IMG/VR virus record: IMGVR_UViG_3300042561_000440
Span: 1-64,000 of that record
DNA: 64,000 nt
DNA from: a virus
Strand: one strand, 5' to 3'
Under the pieces are notes generated by a model. The model had not been told where the DNA came from. It searched no databases and was given only the letters and a program-made list of their open reading frames with translations. Positions 25,840-35,625 of the stretch are shown one piece after another; within the stretch, counting starts at the first letter, position 1, and every line of letters starts with the position of its first letter. The position numbers and the translations under genes were made by a program.

Positions 25840-26097
25840 ATGAGTCACGTTGTAGGACTGGACCTTGAAGACCTGAGCCCCGCCCAGCTTCGCAAGTTGC
25901 TGAGGCACACCATGCGGAACTCCATGCCCAAGGGCAAGCGTCCACCCGAGGATGACAACGACGAAGACGATGCCGATGACGAGGAGAACGAAGACCTCGT
26001 TGACCTGCACCGGGAGAAGAAGGGCGACTCTAAGCCGCCCAAGGTAACGAAAGACGATCTGCCCAAAGACTCCAAGCTGGACAAAGAGGAAGACTGA
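25840..26097 (+). CDS. Small acidic protein
   Basis: It is 85 residues. An N-terminal helix (LEDLSPAQLRKLLRHTMRNS) precedes a very acidic Asp/Glu run (EDDNDEDDADDEENEDL) and a Lys/Asp tail. It may be a scaffold-like or DNA-mimicking disordered protein. The stop overlaps the next ATG (TGATGA). Confidence 0.55.
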   Translation: MSHVVGLDLEDLSPAQLRKLLRHTMRNSMPKGKRPPEDDNDEDDADDEENEDLVDLHREKKGDSKPPKVTKDDLPKDSKLDKEED

Positions 26098-28889
26098 TGA
26101 CCCTCCCGAAGAAGCCTAGCTCTGCCGGTCGCATCCCCTCGCTCATTGCAGCTAAGAAGGGGACTCGGGTGATCAACGGCAAGACCTTTGACATCCCCAA
26201 GGTCGATCTCGTTCGTGCCATGTTCAAGGGCTCGGATGCAGACCGTGCTGCCCTGCGGGAAATGTGGGGCCAGCTAGAGCCCAGCCAGAAGCAAGAGCTT
26301 GCCATCTCCATGGCCAACGAGATGCCCAGTGCCACCCTGAAAGAGGGTGCCCAGCGCGGGCTTGGCGACACTCTGAGTTTTGAAGGCAAGGAAATCCTCG
26401 ACTACATGAGGGGCGTTGACCTGCCCCCAGAGCGGATTGCTGTCTTGTCTGGTGACGAAGCTGCTGGAGGCAGGAAGGGGAGCGACAGTTCCGCAGGTTC
26501 TGTTGTGGATGGCAACAAGGAGCCGGGTGCTGTAGACGAAAGCATTAGGGATGCTGGCGATGAGGGTGCCACGGACGAGGTTTCGACCGAGGAGCCCTCT
26601 GATGACACCCGCCCTACCATGCAGCGGCGCAAGCTGCCGGACGGCATGGACCCTGACGCGCTGGGGCTCAAAGACCCTAACTCAGAGAAGTCCACCTCCA
26701 AGATAAGCAAGCAGACCCCGCTCCACTCCCAAAGAACAGTTTCGATTGTCGAGGTGCCGGGCCCAGACGGCAAGCCCCAAAAGACCGTGCTTGTCGAAAC
26801 AGAGGGGAGATACTCTGACCCGGACATGGCCCGCGTCCGCAAGGCCGAAAGTGGCAAAGACCCGGGCGGCATGGAGAGGGTCAAGACATACAAAGACCCA
26901 GAGACCGGCGTCAGTGGCCAAGGCTACTCCGGTCGTGGCCCAGCCGACATGACGGAGCGGGCCCCGAATGACGTATACAACGACACCTTCAGGCAAATCC
27001 TTGAGGGCACCCGTGGGGAAGCCGACCGCATTGGCTCCATGTATGAGGCTCTCCGCAACAACGACAACTTCCACGAAGACCCCCGCGTTGCTTTTCAGAG
27101 CCCACGCCAAATGGCAGAGGCCCTCTGGAGGAACGCTGATCAAGTCTCTTTCTTGGAAGCCCGCAATCCCGTCAGCCCTCTGGACCGCAGGCGGCTAACT
27201 GGCGACATCGAGAGCGAGAATGTTGGCAGCCGATACCTTGGCCTGCCCGACACCACTCCGGGCCAAGCTGCCCGCATGGCTCAAGAAGCCGGGATGCCAA
27301 CCGACAACACCAAGCTTCGATCCCGAGCCGAAGAGGACATCCTTCAGACCATCGAGAAGGAGGTGGCTCTCAGGTACGGTGGCTCTGGCTGGGGCCGCAA
27401 GTATGACGAAGCTGGCAACCTCGTTGAGCCGGGGATTGGCGAATCCAACACGCCCAGCAACATGCCCGCCGTCACCTCCGAGGGGCCGAGCAGGCTCCCC
27501 GAGCAGTCGGCAGATCAGGGCCTGTGGCAGCCAGAGCCCGACGATCCCATGTACGACAGGGTTCAGGAGTTTCGCCAAGCTGCTTACCGGCAGGGTACGC
27601 AAGACCGTGTTGGCGGCTTGCCCATGGACAATCCCGGCACCCCCGAGGGTTCGTCCAAGTCATCTGGATTCCGAGAAAAGCCAGACAACCGCAGCCCCGC
27701 ACAAATCGAACGGGACAATGCTGACAAGCAGGCCGCATGGGAGGGCCGCCGCAACTCCGCAGCGGATCGGTTCAACTCCTACTCCAAAGACAAGAACATG
27801 CAGGGGGTCATTAAGACCCGACGCACAGCCCGAGAAGTGCAGGCTGACATCAATGATGCCCATGACCGTGGTGCTGATGACGCCTACATTGCCGGTCTTC
27901 AGGAGGAATTGAGGCAGGCCAAGATTCTCGACGGCATCACCAGCAGGATTGAAAACGTCCGGGCAAAGAGCGATCCCGCCCAGCCCACGCAAGTTGGCAC
28001 AGAGGATGACGGTCAGGCTGTTAGCACCAGAGGCCGACAAGGCAGAAGGGCCGACCCACACAAGGACATGAAGGACAGGGTTCGTCTCATGGCTGAACAA
28101 GCCCGTGACGGACAGAAGGCCCCGCCCAAAGAAAATAATGCCGATGTGGCTGTGTCGGAAGATACGGTCAATCAGATGCTTGAAGAAGGACGCCCCGGCT
28201 CCATTGACGATCCAGACAGCCCCGACTACATCCCGCCTGTCAATGCAATGGGCGAGCCGGACGGAGGCCTGTCTGGCCCGCCAGAGCGAGCCCCCGCCCC
28301 AAGAAGCACTCCTTCTGCGGCAGCGGCAGACAATGCCACCCCTGAGGATTTGGCTCTTGAGGCATCGGCTACCGAGATCACCCCAGACCCAGTGCCTGAA
28401 CCAGACGCACCGGCTACGCCAGACATCACGGCTTCTCCCGACGAGCCGGAAGTGCCACGAACTCCAGAAGAGACAGTAACGCCCGACCCCAGCACTAAGG
28501 TGGACGAGGCTACTGTTGCCGCTGATGCTGATCCGAAGTCCACAACGAAACCCACAGCAAAGCCCAAGCAGACTTGGGGCAGAAGGCTTGGCCAAGTTGC
28601 GGGTCTGGCGGCACCAACCATTGGCGTTGGTCTGATCCTCAGGGCCATGCTGGGATCGGGTGGCAGTGCTGGTCTTGCCCAGCCTATCGGCAGTGCCGCC
28701 AATGCCGCACCGCCAGAAGACGAACTTGGGCTTGGAGGCGGCAAGGGGGGGATGCCAATGGCGTCACCGTATCCGGCTGGCGACAGCTTTACCCCAATGA
28801 GTTCTGCCGACCGAATCAAGCTCATGCAGCAAATGAATAGCTGGCAGCCAAGCTCAGGCACCCAAACAGCACAGAGTTGGAGACACTAA
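26097..28889 (+). CDS. Large disordered putative internal virion protein
   Basis: It is 930 residues. A short folded N-terminus (~115 residues) precedes long low-complexity sequence rich in Asp, Glu, Pro, Arg and Gly. Near residue 830 there is one hydrophobic segment (LGQVAGLAAPTIGVGLILRAMLG). Its size, disorder and location before two more giant proteins fit podoviral ejection proteins that leave the capsid with the DNA. No enzymatic motif was seen. Confidence 0.55.
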   Translation: MTLPKKPSSAGRIPSLIAAKKGTRVINGKTFDIPKVDLVRAMFKGSDADRAALREMWGQLEPSQKQELAISMANEMPSATLKEGAQRGLGDTLSFEGKEILDYMRGVDLPPERIAVLSGDEAAGGRKGSDSSAGSVVDGNKEPGAVDESIRDAGDEGATDEVSTEEPSDDTRPTMQRRKLPDGMDPDALGLKDPNSEKSTSKISKQTPLHSQRTVSIVEVPGPDGKPQKTVLVETEGRYSDPDMARVRKAESGKDPGGMERVKTYKDPETGVSGQGYSGRGPADMTERAPNDVYNDTFRQILEGTRGEADRIGSMYEALRNNDNFHEDPRVAFQSPRQMAEALWRNADQVSFLEARNPVSPLDRRRLTGDIESENVGSRYLGLPDTTPGQAARMAQEAGMPTDNTKLRSRAEEDILQTIEKEVALRYGGSGWGRKYDEAGNLVEPGIGESNTPSNMPAVTSEGPSRLPEQSADQGLWQPEPDDPMYDRVQEFRQAAYRQGTQDRVGGLPMDNPGTPEGSSKSSGFREKPDNRSPAQIERDNADKQAAWEGRRNSAADRFNSYSKDKNMQGVIKTRRTAREVQADINDAHDRGADDAYIAGLQEELRQAKILDGITSRIENVRAKSDPAQPTQVGTEDDGQAVSTRGRQGRRADPHKDMKDRVRLMAEQARDGQKAPPKENNADVAVSEDTVNQMLEEGRPGSIDDPDSPDYIPPVNAMGEPDGGLSGPPERAPAPRSTPSAAAADNATPEDLALEASATEITPDPVPEPDAPATPDITASPDEPEVPRTPEETVTPDPSTKVDEATVAADADPKSTTKPTAKPKQTWGRRLGQVAGLAAPTIGVGLILRAMLGSGGSAGLAQPIGSAANAAPPEDELGLGGGKGGMPMASPYPAGDSFTPMSSADRIKLMQQMNSWQPSSGTQTAQSWRH

Positions 28890-30907
28890 TGGACGGCACT
28901 TCCCAGTCTATTGACCGCATTCGCCGTGCCCGTAAGTCTGGCCAAGAAATGATGGCCGACGTTGAGCGGCTGCCTTGGCAGCTTGACCCGCATCACACTG
29001 TCACTACGCCCCATGCTGCGGGTGATACTGATGTGCCGCTGCCTGTTGCCAATCCACTCTGGCCGCGACGAGAGCCCGACCTACAGGCCGCACGCGAGGC
29101 CCAGTACCCAGAAGTAGACCCCGCCCCCGGCGAGGAAAGCCCACACAGGCAATACAGATTTCTTGATGACGTTGCCAGCGGCAGCCGTGGCGTTGACAAC
29201 CGACGCTCCTTGGAAGAGGACGGGCTCGACAATCCTCTGGAGCAAGATGCCCAATACAGGGACCAGTCCGGCCTGTCACAGCAGGACTGGGAGGTTTCCG
29301 GCGGCATGACTGGCAGAGAGCGCATGAAGGCCATGTCCGATCAGGCTATAGCTGCCGACAAGGCCAAGTTCGCCCAAGGGGAGGCCGTTGCTAAAAGAAG
29401 GGCTGCCGTCCGAGAGCGGAGCAACCAAGAGTATGAAGAGTGGATGGCTGGCAGGCCCGAGCGGATGGCACAGGCCGAGAAGGAGCGAGAGGCTCTCCTG
29501 ACCAAGAAGCGTGAAGAAACCCAGAGGCAGAACGCCGCTGACTCCGAGGCTGCATTTGAAGCAGGTATCAGTGCTGACCTTTCGACAGACCCAAATTTCA
29601 CCTTTGATCCAGTTCAAAAGAGAGCAGACCTTGCAGCCACCGAAGAAAACAGGGATGTGAAAAGGGCTGCCGAGTATGACCAAGAGATTTTTGAAGATGA
29701 CTATGGGAATGACCCTATTGAGTCAACGCCCATGGAGGCCCCGCTGCCCGGAGAAGAGACCCTTCCTCCCTCAGTTGCTGGCTGGGCACAGAGAAGAGCC
29801 GAGCGTGGTCAGGGCGGTCTCAATGCACTGAGGGCTCGATACCACAAAGAAGTTCCCGAAGACGCCAGAACCGGGGGGATGCACACTTTTGAGGACTGGC
29901 TTGCCCGCAATGGCATTAAGCCCGACATGCCGGTCGCAGAAGCCATGCCGATACTGAACAAACTGTCTCCAATGAACGCCGATCATGTTGGCAGGCGGCG
30001 AGAGCAGTACGTCAGCACCATGATGAAGCGTCATGCGGATGAGCTTAAAGCCCGTGGCATTACCCGCGATCAACTGTTGCAGGCCTATGACTACGGTGTC
30101 TCGTCAGACCAGAGCGGCGACCCGATCTTGGCTGGCTCCCGTGCCGCCAACAAGATGATAGTCAACGGCCTGAAAGACGGACGCGACCAGCAGATTGCAA
30201 TCAACCACAACAAGCGGGTTGACGCACGAAACCGTGCCCGAGACTTTGGTGTGCCGCTTGGTGCAGTCCAGTTCTTTGACTCACTCCAAGCCGCCAAGAC
30301 CCCGGAGGAGAGGGCCAACATTTTCGCTCTGGCCCACCGGGCTCAACCCATGATGGGCTGGGACAAGATGGCTGGCCTGCTCATGAAGGGCGAGATCGAC
30401 AACGATGCCCTGACTCAGTGGGCACAGAGCATGGGCGGGAATGCCAAGCCTAATCCACTGGATCAGGTCGGGCAGAACGGACAGGCTATTGCCAGCGGGC
30501 CGCTAACCGCCTCCACCATGGCCATGGCCAAAGCCGAGGTGCAGAGGGAGATGCCAAACGCAAAGCCCGCCGAACAGAAGGCTGCCCTTGCAAACAAGAT
30601 GCTGCCAGCTATTCGGAATCACATTGCTAGCGGTCAGCCTCTGGGCATCGAGAACATCACGCAGGCTGCCATGGTCTTGTCTGATGACCCGGCTGACTTT
30701 GCTTACCAGATTGGGCTTCCCGCCAACGACCCGAGGGTGGGCCAGCTTTACCAGCAGATTCATGGCAAACCTATTCCTAGGGGCTGGGCTGGCACATTCA
30801 ACTCAATCGGCCAGTGGTTCGACCGATTTGCGGCCCCCGGTGCCGCTCAAGCTGCCCAGCCCGGAGCAATCCCGCCCGAGGTCAAGGCGTGGGGTGGAGG
30901 AGCCTAA
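28889..30907 (+). CDS. Putative internal virion/ejection protein
   Basis: It is 672 residues. ATG 28889 overlaps the previous stop (TAATG) and follows GGAG, and an in-frame TTG lies upstream. It is charged and helical, with a coiled-coil zone around residues 140-220 (AQAEKEREALLTKKREETQRQNAADSE). The C-terminal third is more globular and ends in an Ala/Pro tail. The role is inferred from location in the internal-protein run. Confidence 0.55.
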   Translation: MDGTSQSIDRIRRARKSGQEMMADVERLPWQLDPHHTVTTPHAAGDTDVPLPVANPLWPRREPDLQAAREAQYPEVDPAPGEESPHRQYRFLDDVASGSRGVDNRRSLEEDGLDNPLEQDAQYRDQSGLSQQDWEVSGGMTGRERMKAMSDQAIAADKAKFAQGEAVAKRRAAVRERSNQEYEEWMAGRPERMAQAEKEREALLTKKREETQRQNAADSEAAFEAGISADLSTDPNFTFDPVQKRADLAATEENRDVKRAAEYDQEIFEDDYGNDPIESTPMEAPLPGEETLPPSVAGWAQRRAERGQGGLNALRARYHKEVPEDARTGGMHTFEDWLARNGIKPDMPVAEAMPILNKLSPMNADHVGRRREQYVSTMMKRHADELKARGITRDQLLQAYDYGVSSDQSGDPILAGSRAANKMIVNGLKDGRDQQIAINHNKRVDARNRARDFGVPLGAVQFFDSLQAAKTPEERANIFALAHRAQPMMGWDKMAGLLMKGEIDNDALTQWAQSMGGNAKPNPLDQVGQNGQAIASGPLTASTMAMAKAEVQREMPNAKPAEQKAALANKMLPAIRNHIASGQPLGIENITQAAMVLSDDPADFAYQIGLPANDPRVGQLYQQIHGKPIPRGWAGTFNSIGQWFDRFAAPGAAQAAQPGAIPPEVKAWGGGA

Positions 30908-33900
30908 TTGGACCCGTTTGCCTACCCCGGGTTCTCGGACAAACCCAAGAAACCAATCATTGGGTACGGGCAGCAGTACGGCCTGACATACAACGGCTTT
31001 GATGAGGACGTTCAGAAGGAGCAGTTGTCTCTCCCTGAACGGAACGAACTCCTAGACACCCTTTCCGACTACGGTGCCCCGGCTGTCAGCGGTCTGTTTG
31101 ACGGACTGGACTGGCTGGGGTCTCAGGCACGGTCTGCTATCACAGGCAAGGAAGACGCCAGCGAGGAAGACGTTCTGAAGGCTGCCGGTCTGCTCCCATC
31201 TGAAGAAGCATTGGGTGGGTGGGGCAGGCCGATTGCCAAGATTGCGGCTGGCATTGCAACTGACCCGCTGACATACACCGGGCTTGGGGCTCTTGGCAGT
31301 GCTGCCACGCAGGCCGGTAAGGCAGCCAAGGCGGCTGGGTTTCTTGATGATGCCGCCCGTGCTGCTAGCCGAACCCAAGTAGACAACATCATCAGTGGTG
31401 CAGCCAAGGTGGATGACCTTAGCTGGATAGGCAAGAGGGCACAGAAGCAGTTCCTTGATGACACTGGCACCGACATCACCAGACTGAGCGACGAGGACCT
31501 GTTTGCCAGACCGCTCATTGGTCAGGGTCAGGCCCGCCGAGACATGACACTGGGCGAGTTGTTAGAACGCCAGAGAGACTGGGGTCAGGCCCATTACGAC
31601 GAGTCCTTTGAGAACCTTCAGGACTTCTTTGCCCGCAACGGCGGCGACCTTGCCTCTCTTCAGGACACCAAGCTCACTAACGACATCAACTTCGGCCTGC
31701 CTTCTTATGGCTGGAACGTGGGATTTAACGTGCCGCTGGGTGAGTCGGCCATGAAGGCTGCCGATGCTGCGGGCGATCTCTTTAGGTGGAGTGCCCCGGG
31801 CCGGTATGCCCACGCTGCTTTTGACCAGAGCGTCCACGGTGCCACTCAGGCCGCAGACCAGATCGAACTTGCAAAGCTATCCCGGTCAGATGCCATCACC
31901 TCTGCCGCCGGGAGAAGGGAAGCCAACCGAGTGGTCTCCCTGCTACCCCAGTTTAAAGACGCCGCCACTGACATCAGGATGGGCAACGCCATCCGCAACG
32001 TCATTGAAGAAGTGGGGCCAACTCTGGCGGGTGATGCCCGGGTTGCCCATGACGAAGTGCTGAAGGCTCTCACGGACTTCCGGGCTGGAACTGCCACTGG
32101 CGAGGCCGCACAGATTGGGCAGTTCATTGACGAGTGGAAGAACTTGTCCAAGAGGTACATAGACCGCAGCCGGGATGTTGGCATAGGCGGCGGGGAATTG
32201 GATGACACCTTTGGCACACAGTATTTTCCGCGAGTTCTGGACGATGCCACATTCAATAAGGGCGGCGGCGGGCCAAGTCGAGGCACTGATTACAGTCGGA
32301 TGACCTCTGACCAGATCGCCCGCAAGGCCTCCTTTCATGTACCGGGCGGCACCAACACTCTCCAAGAGTTGAGCCTTGACCCCCGTCTTGCTGGCCAGAT
32401 GCGGACTGCCGCAAACGACGAGCTTGCTGCGGACATTATCCAGCAGGTCATGCAGCAGAAGATCGGTCAGCTTAGGGCAGCCGGTCGCCCAATGGTGGAC
32501 GCCACCGGGGCACCGCTCACCTACAGCCGACAGAACGCCATTAGCCTAGCCAAGACCCTGAGGGAAATAGACCCAGACGCCATTGCCAAAAAGCTTCCCA
32601 TATTTGGGCAGCACCCGGCAGAGTCGGTCGCCAAATACATTACCGGCAGGGAGAAGGCCATGGGCCGGGCGGGCGTGATCTACAACACGCTTGGCAGGTC
32701 AGCCATGCCGGTCAGGCATACGCAAGTTACTGGTGGTGGTGCTGATTCTGCACTCGACACCCTTAATGACTTGGGTCTGAACACCATCGACCGCCGGGGG
32801 CTGATGCTTCCGCCGGGAGTGGCCGACATCGAGGGGGCCAAAGTTCAACTTCTAGACAGGCTGCACGCCATCGGCCTGAAGAACGGCATCCCAGAGTTTG
32901 CCTACGGGAATGTGGACAGCCTGTCGAACGTCTCCTTTGACTCCCGGGCCATCAAGACACTGCAACGAATCGCTGACTTCTACGAGGTCCCAGAAGTCCA
33001 GAGCAGCATGTTTAAGATACTGGATGCGGTGACAACCCTATGGAAGTCATCTATTTTGGCTTGGCCATCCCGGTTCGTAAGGGACTTTTACTCAGGTGCG
33101 TTCTCTAACTTTGTTCTAGTGACACACCCGACCGACATGATGAATGGCTATGCCTCTGCCAAGCACCTCATCCAAGGACGTTCGGAAGAGCTTGACGAAA
33201 TCCTTCAGCTTATGCCTCGATACAAGAGGTACGCGACCCCAGAAGAGCGGGCCCAGAAATACCTTGGCGACCTAGCCGCCGCCGGTATCAGCAAGGGTCG
33301 CCAGCTTGAGGACGTTGGCCAGTCCGCACTGGCCAAGCAGTCGGGCGAAGGCATCAGGGCCGAGCTTCACGCAGGTGCAGCACCGCAGACTACTTTTGGT
33401 TTTCAGGTGACAGACCTGCTTTCGGGGCGTATGCCACTGTCATCCAGACACTCAGCCGGTGCCGAGCTTCTTGACTTGGGCAACTGGAAGAAGTCCCTGT
33501 CCGACGCACCTCAGACATTCCTCGATGCTGTTCAAGGGAAAAAGTCTGATGAGTTGGTCAACCCCGTGCTTCGTGCCTCTGCCAAGCTTGGCGACACCAC
33601 CGACAAGCTCAACCGCATCGCTGGGTACAACGGCCTTCTTTTGCAGGGGGTATCACCAGAGCAAGCGGCAAAGATGGTAATGGAGTTTCATGTTGATTAC
33701 TCCTCCCTAACCAAGTTTGAGAAGGGCTGGATCAGGAACGCTATTCCGTTTTGGTCTTACCAAAGCCGCATTGGCAAGTGGGCACTCAAGCAAATCGTGA
33801 CCAAGCCGGGCGGTGCCTTCACTCAGGCTGGCATCCGGGCCCCTCAGGTGCTGTCCCAAAACGGTGCCGAGGACGAGTACGTTCCCGCCCGCATTGCTGA

Positions 33901-34654
33901 CAAGTATGGTGTCTCTCTTGAGCCTCTCCGCAAGATTCCCGGCATGGCACCCCTTGTTGACGCCATTGCACCAGCCGATGCTAGCGTTACATCGTGGGTA
34001 TCCGACATTGATCTTCCCGGCATAGATCAGATCAATATGTTCCGGCCTAAGGTGGACCCTGAAACCGGGGCCATCTACCCGCTCAAGACCACGACCGACT
34101 CGCTTCTTAGCTTGGCCGAAGGTGCCCACCCACTTATCAAGGCTGGCGTTGAGCTAGGCACCGGACGGGACACATACACCGGGATCAAAAAAAACTACGC
34201 CCGCTCGACCCTGCCTAAAGTCCTGTCCAATCTGGGGATGCTGGGCCCCGAGAGCTACAAAACAGCAGAAAGCCTAGGCATCCTCGACACCGCACTTCAG
34301 TTCGCAGTGCCCGGCTACAGCCGATCTGGCCAGCTAATCCGCAGGCTGACAGACCCGAGGCTAGAGAACCCCGGGACGGCGGCGGCTCAGGCTCTATTCA
34401 ATATGTTCACTGGAGCCAAGATCGAAAACATTGACGATCAGGAAAAGACCCGAGACGCCTTGGATAAGATCAGCGAGATTCTGGCAGACGATCCAGCCGT
34501 CAGGAACTTTGAAAGCACCTATATCCCTAAAGAACTCCTGCCGGTGGTGGACGAGCGAACCCGGCAGCTATACCAACTCGACCGCCAGCTTCGGAAAGAA
34601 CGCAGGCAGATTCAGAATGTGAAGCCAGACCGCTATAACCCGCTCAATTACTAG
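30908..34654 (+). CDS. Giant (1248 aa) putative internal virion protein
   Basis: It begins with TTG directly after the upstream stop, with GGAGGAG just before. It is helical throughout. Around residues 700-735 is a segment TLWKSSILAWPSRFVRDFYSGAFSNFVL, of the kind seen in very large phage internal or polyvalent proteins. A second conserved-looking stretch lies near 930-960 (FHVDYSSLTKFEKGWIRNAIPFWSYQS). It is the longest gene in the window and closes the late operon. I infer an ejected core protein, with no catalytic motif identified. Confidence 0.6.
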   Translation: MDPFAYPGFSDKPKKPIIGYGQQYGLTYNGFDEDVQKEQLSLPERNELLDTLSDYGAPAVSGLFDGLDWLGSQARSAITGKEDASEEDVLKAAGLLPSEEALGGWGRPIAKIAAGIATDPLTYTGLGALGSAATQAGKAAKAAGFLDDAARAASRTQVDNIISGAAKVDDLSWIGKRAQKQFLDDTGTDITRLSDEDLFARPLIGQGQARRDMTLGELLERQRDWGQAHYDESFENLQDFFARNGGDLASLQDTKLTNDINFGLPSYGWNVGFNVPLGESAMKAADAAGDLFRWSAPGRYAHAAFDQSVHGATQAADQIELAKLSRSDAITSAAGRREANRVVSLLPQFKDAATDIRMGNAIRNVIEEVGPTLAGDARVAHDEVLKALTDFRAGTATGEAAQIGQFIDEWKNLSKRYIDRSRDVGIGGGELDDTFGTQYFPRVLDDATFNKGGGGPSRGTDYSRMTSDQIARKASFHVPGGTNTLQELSLDPRLAGQMRTAANDELAADIIQQVMQQKIGQLRAAGRPMVDATGAPLTYSRQNAISLAKTLREIDPDAIAKKLPIFGQHPAESVAKYITGREKAMGRAGVIYNTLGRSAMPVRHTQVTGGGADSALDTLNDLGLNTIDRRGLMLPPGVADIEGAKVQLLDRLHAIGLKNGIPEFAYGNVDSLSNVSFDSRAIKTLQRIADFYEVPEVQSSMFKILDAVTTLWKSSILAWPSRFVRDFYSGAFSNFVLVTHPTDMMNGYASAKHLIQGRSEELDEILQLMPRYKRYATPEERAQKYLGDLAAAGISKGRQLEDVGQSALAKQSGEGIRAELHAGAAPQTTFGFQVTDLLSGRMPLSSRHSAGAELLDLGNWKKSLSDAPQTFLDAVQGKKSDELVNPVLRASAKLGDTTDKLNRIAGYNGLLLQGVSPEQAAKMVMEFHVDYSSLTKFEKGWIRNAIPFWSYQSRIGKWALKQIVTKPGGAFTQAGIRAPQVLSQNGAEDEYVPARIADKYGVSLEPLRKIPGMAPLVDAIAPADASVTSWVSDIDLPGIDQINMFRPKVDPETGAIYPLKTTTDSLLSLAEGAHPLIKAGVELGTGRDTYTGIKKNYARSTLPKVLSNLGMLGPESYKTAESLGILDTALQFAVPGYSRSGQLIRRLTDPRLENPGTAAAQALFNMFTGAKIENIDDQEKTRDALDKISEILADDPAVRNFESTYIPKELLPVVDERTRQLYQLDRQLRKERRQIQNVKPDRYNPLNY

Positions 34655-35625
34655 CCTGCTATTGGAGGCGGTGATGGACAGGAGTTTGGCAGTAGGCTCT
34701 TATCAATATAGTGCTTCATAGCAAGCTCGGGTGAGCGGTGTCCCAAGAAGCGGCTGGCCTGACCGGGATTGGTCGCCTCGACCCACGTTGCCCCGGTCCT
34801 TCGCATCCACTTGCAGGTGCCAATCACGCCCGCCTGTTTCACCAGACGCGCCCACCTGATCCGCAGCCACCGCTCTGCCAGTGCCCAGCGGAAAATGGTG
34901 CCGTCTTTTGAGCGGACACTTAGGTCGTTGAGAATCCGGCTGCACTCCGGTGACAGAACGTGGACGATGCCGTCGCCGGTTTTGTGCTGGATGGTGTGCA
35001 GCCTGCCGTCCCGAATCTGGTGTGCCTTGAGGTTGAGCAGGTCGCTGAACCTGAGGCCGCACTCGTACCCCGCCAACAGCCAGCCGCTGAAGAAGAGGGC
35101 CGCCGGGCACCCGCTCTGTAGGTTGCCAGAAAGTTGACGGGCGTGGTGCAGCAGACGCCGCAGTTCCTCCTGTGTCCATGCAACCGGCGGTGACAGCGGT
35201 GCCTTGACTCTGCGCACACCGTCCGTAAAATGTGTGGCACTGGGACCGAGGGCAGCCCGCACAACCGTACAGGCCTGCCGCCGGTAATTCGCCTTGGTTT
35301 GTTTGGAGCAGGCCAGCGAGTCGAGCCAGTTGTTGATCGATTCAGGATTCAGGTTGGCCACGGATGTCACGCCAAACGCGGACAGTCTCTCGACTGTCCT
35401 GTACAGATGCCGCCGGTAGTTGGGGCAGACCTCTCTCTGCGAGAGGTATCGGTCCAGCACTGCCTTCAGCGGTGTCTTGTCTGTCATTGGTGGTACGTCG
35501 TGGCGTCCACTATCCTGACCAGTCTTTCGCGGTCGTGCCGTTCCCCCCAAAGATGGCGACTTCTTTTTGGGGGTCTTCTCCCCGCTGTGTTTTTTCCGAC
35601 AAAAAAAGGAATCGTGAACCCTCAT
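34651..35625 (-). CDS. int: Tyrosine recombinase (phage integrase)
   Basis: It is 324 residues. ATG at 35625 is chosen because GGAG lies seven bases upstream on this strand. An N-terminal SAM-like core-binding domain (LKAVLDRYLSQREVCPNYRRHLYRTVERL) precedes the catalytic domain. That domain has box I Arg (AGYECGLRFSDLLNLK), a Lys (HKTGDG), Arg of box II (KWMRRTGATW), LGH and the terminal Tyr (MKHYID). The usual box II His is replaced by Lys. It catalyses site-specific integration and excision. A tRNA-Gly fragment 66 bp beyond its start is the likely attP. Confidence 0.9.
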   Translation of the reverse strand: MRVHDSFFCRKKHSGEKTPKKKSPSLGGTARPRKTGQDSGRHDVPPMTDKTPLKAVLDRYLSQREVCPNYRRHLYRTVERLSAFGVTSVANLNPESINNWLDSLACSKQTKANYRRQACTVVRAALGPSATHFTDGVRRVKAPLSPPVAWTQEELRRLLHHARQLSGNLQSGCPAALFFSGWLLAGYECGLRFSDLLNLKAHQIRDGRLHTIQHKTGDGIVHVLSPECSRILNDLSVRSKDGTIFRWALAERWLRIRWARLVKQAGVIGTCKWMRRTGATWVEATNPGQASRFLGHRSPELAMKHYIDKSLLPNSCPSPPPIAG

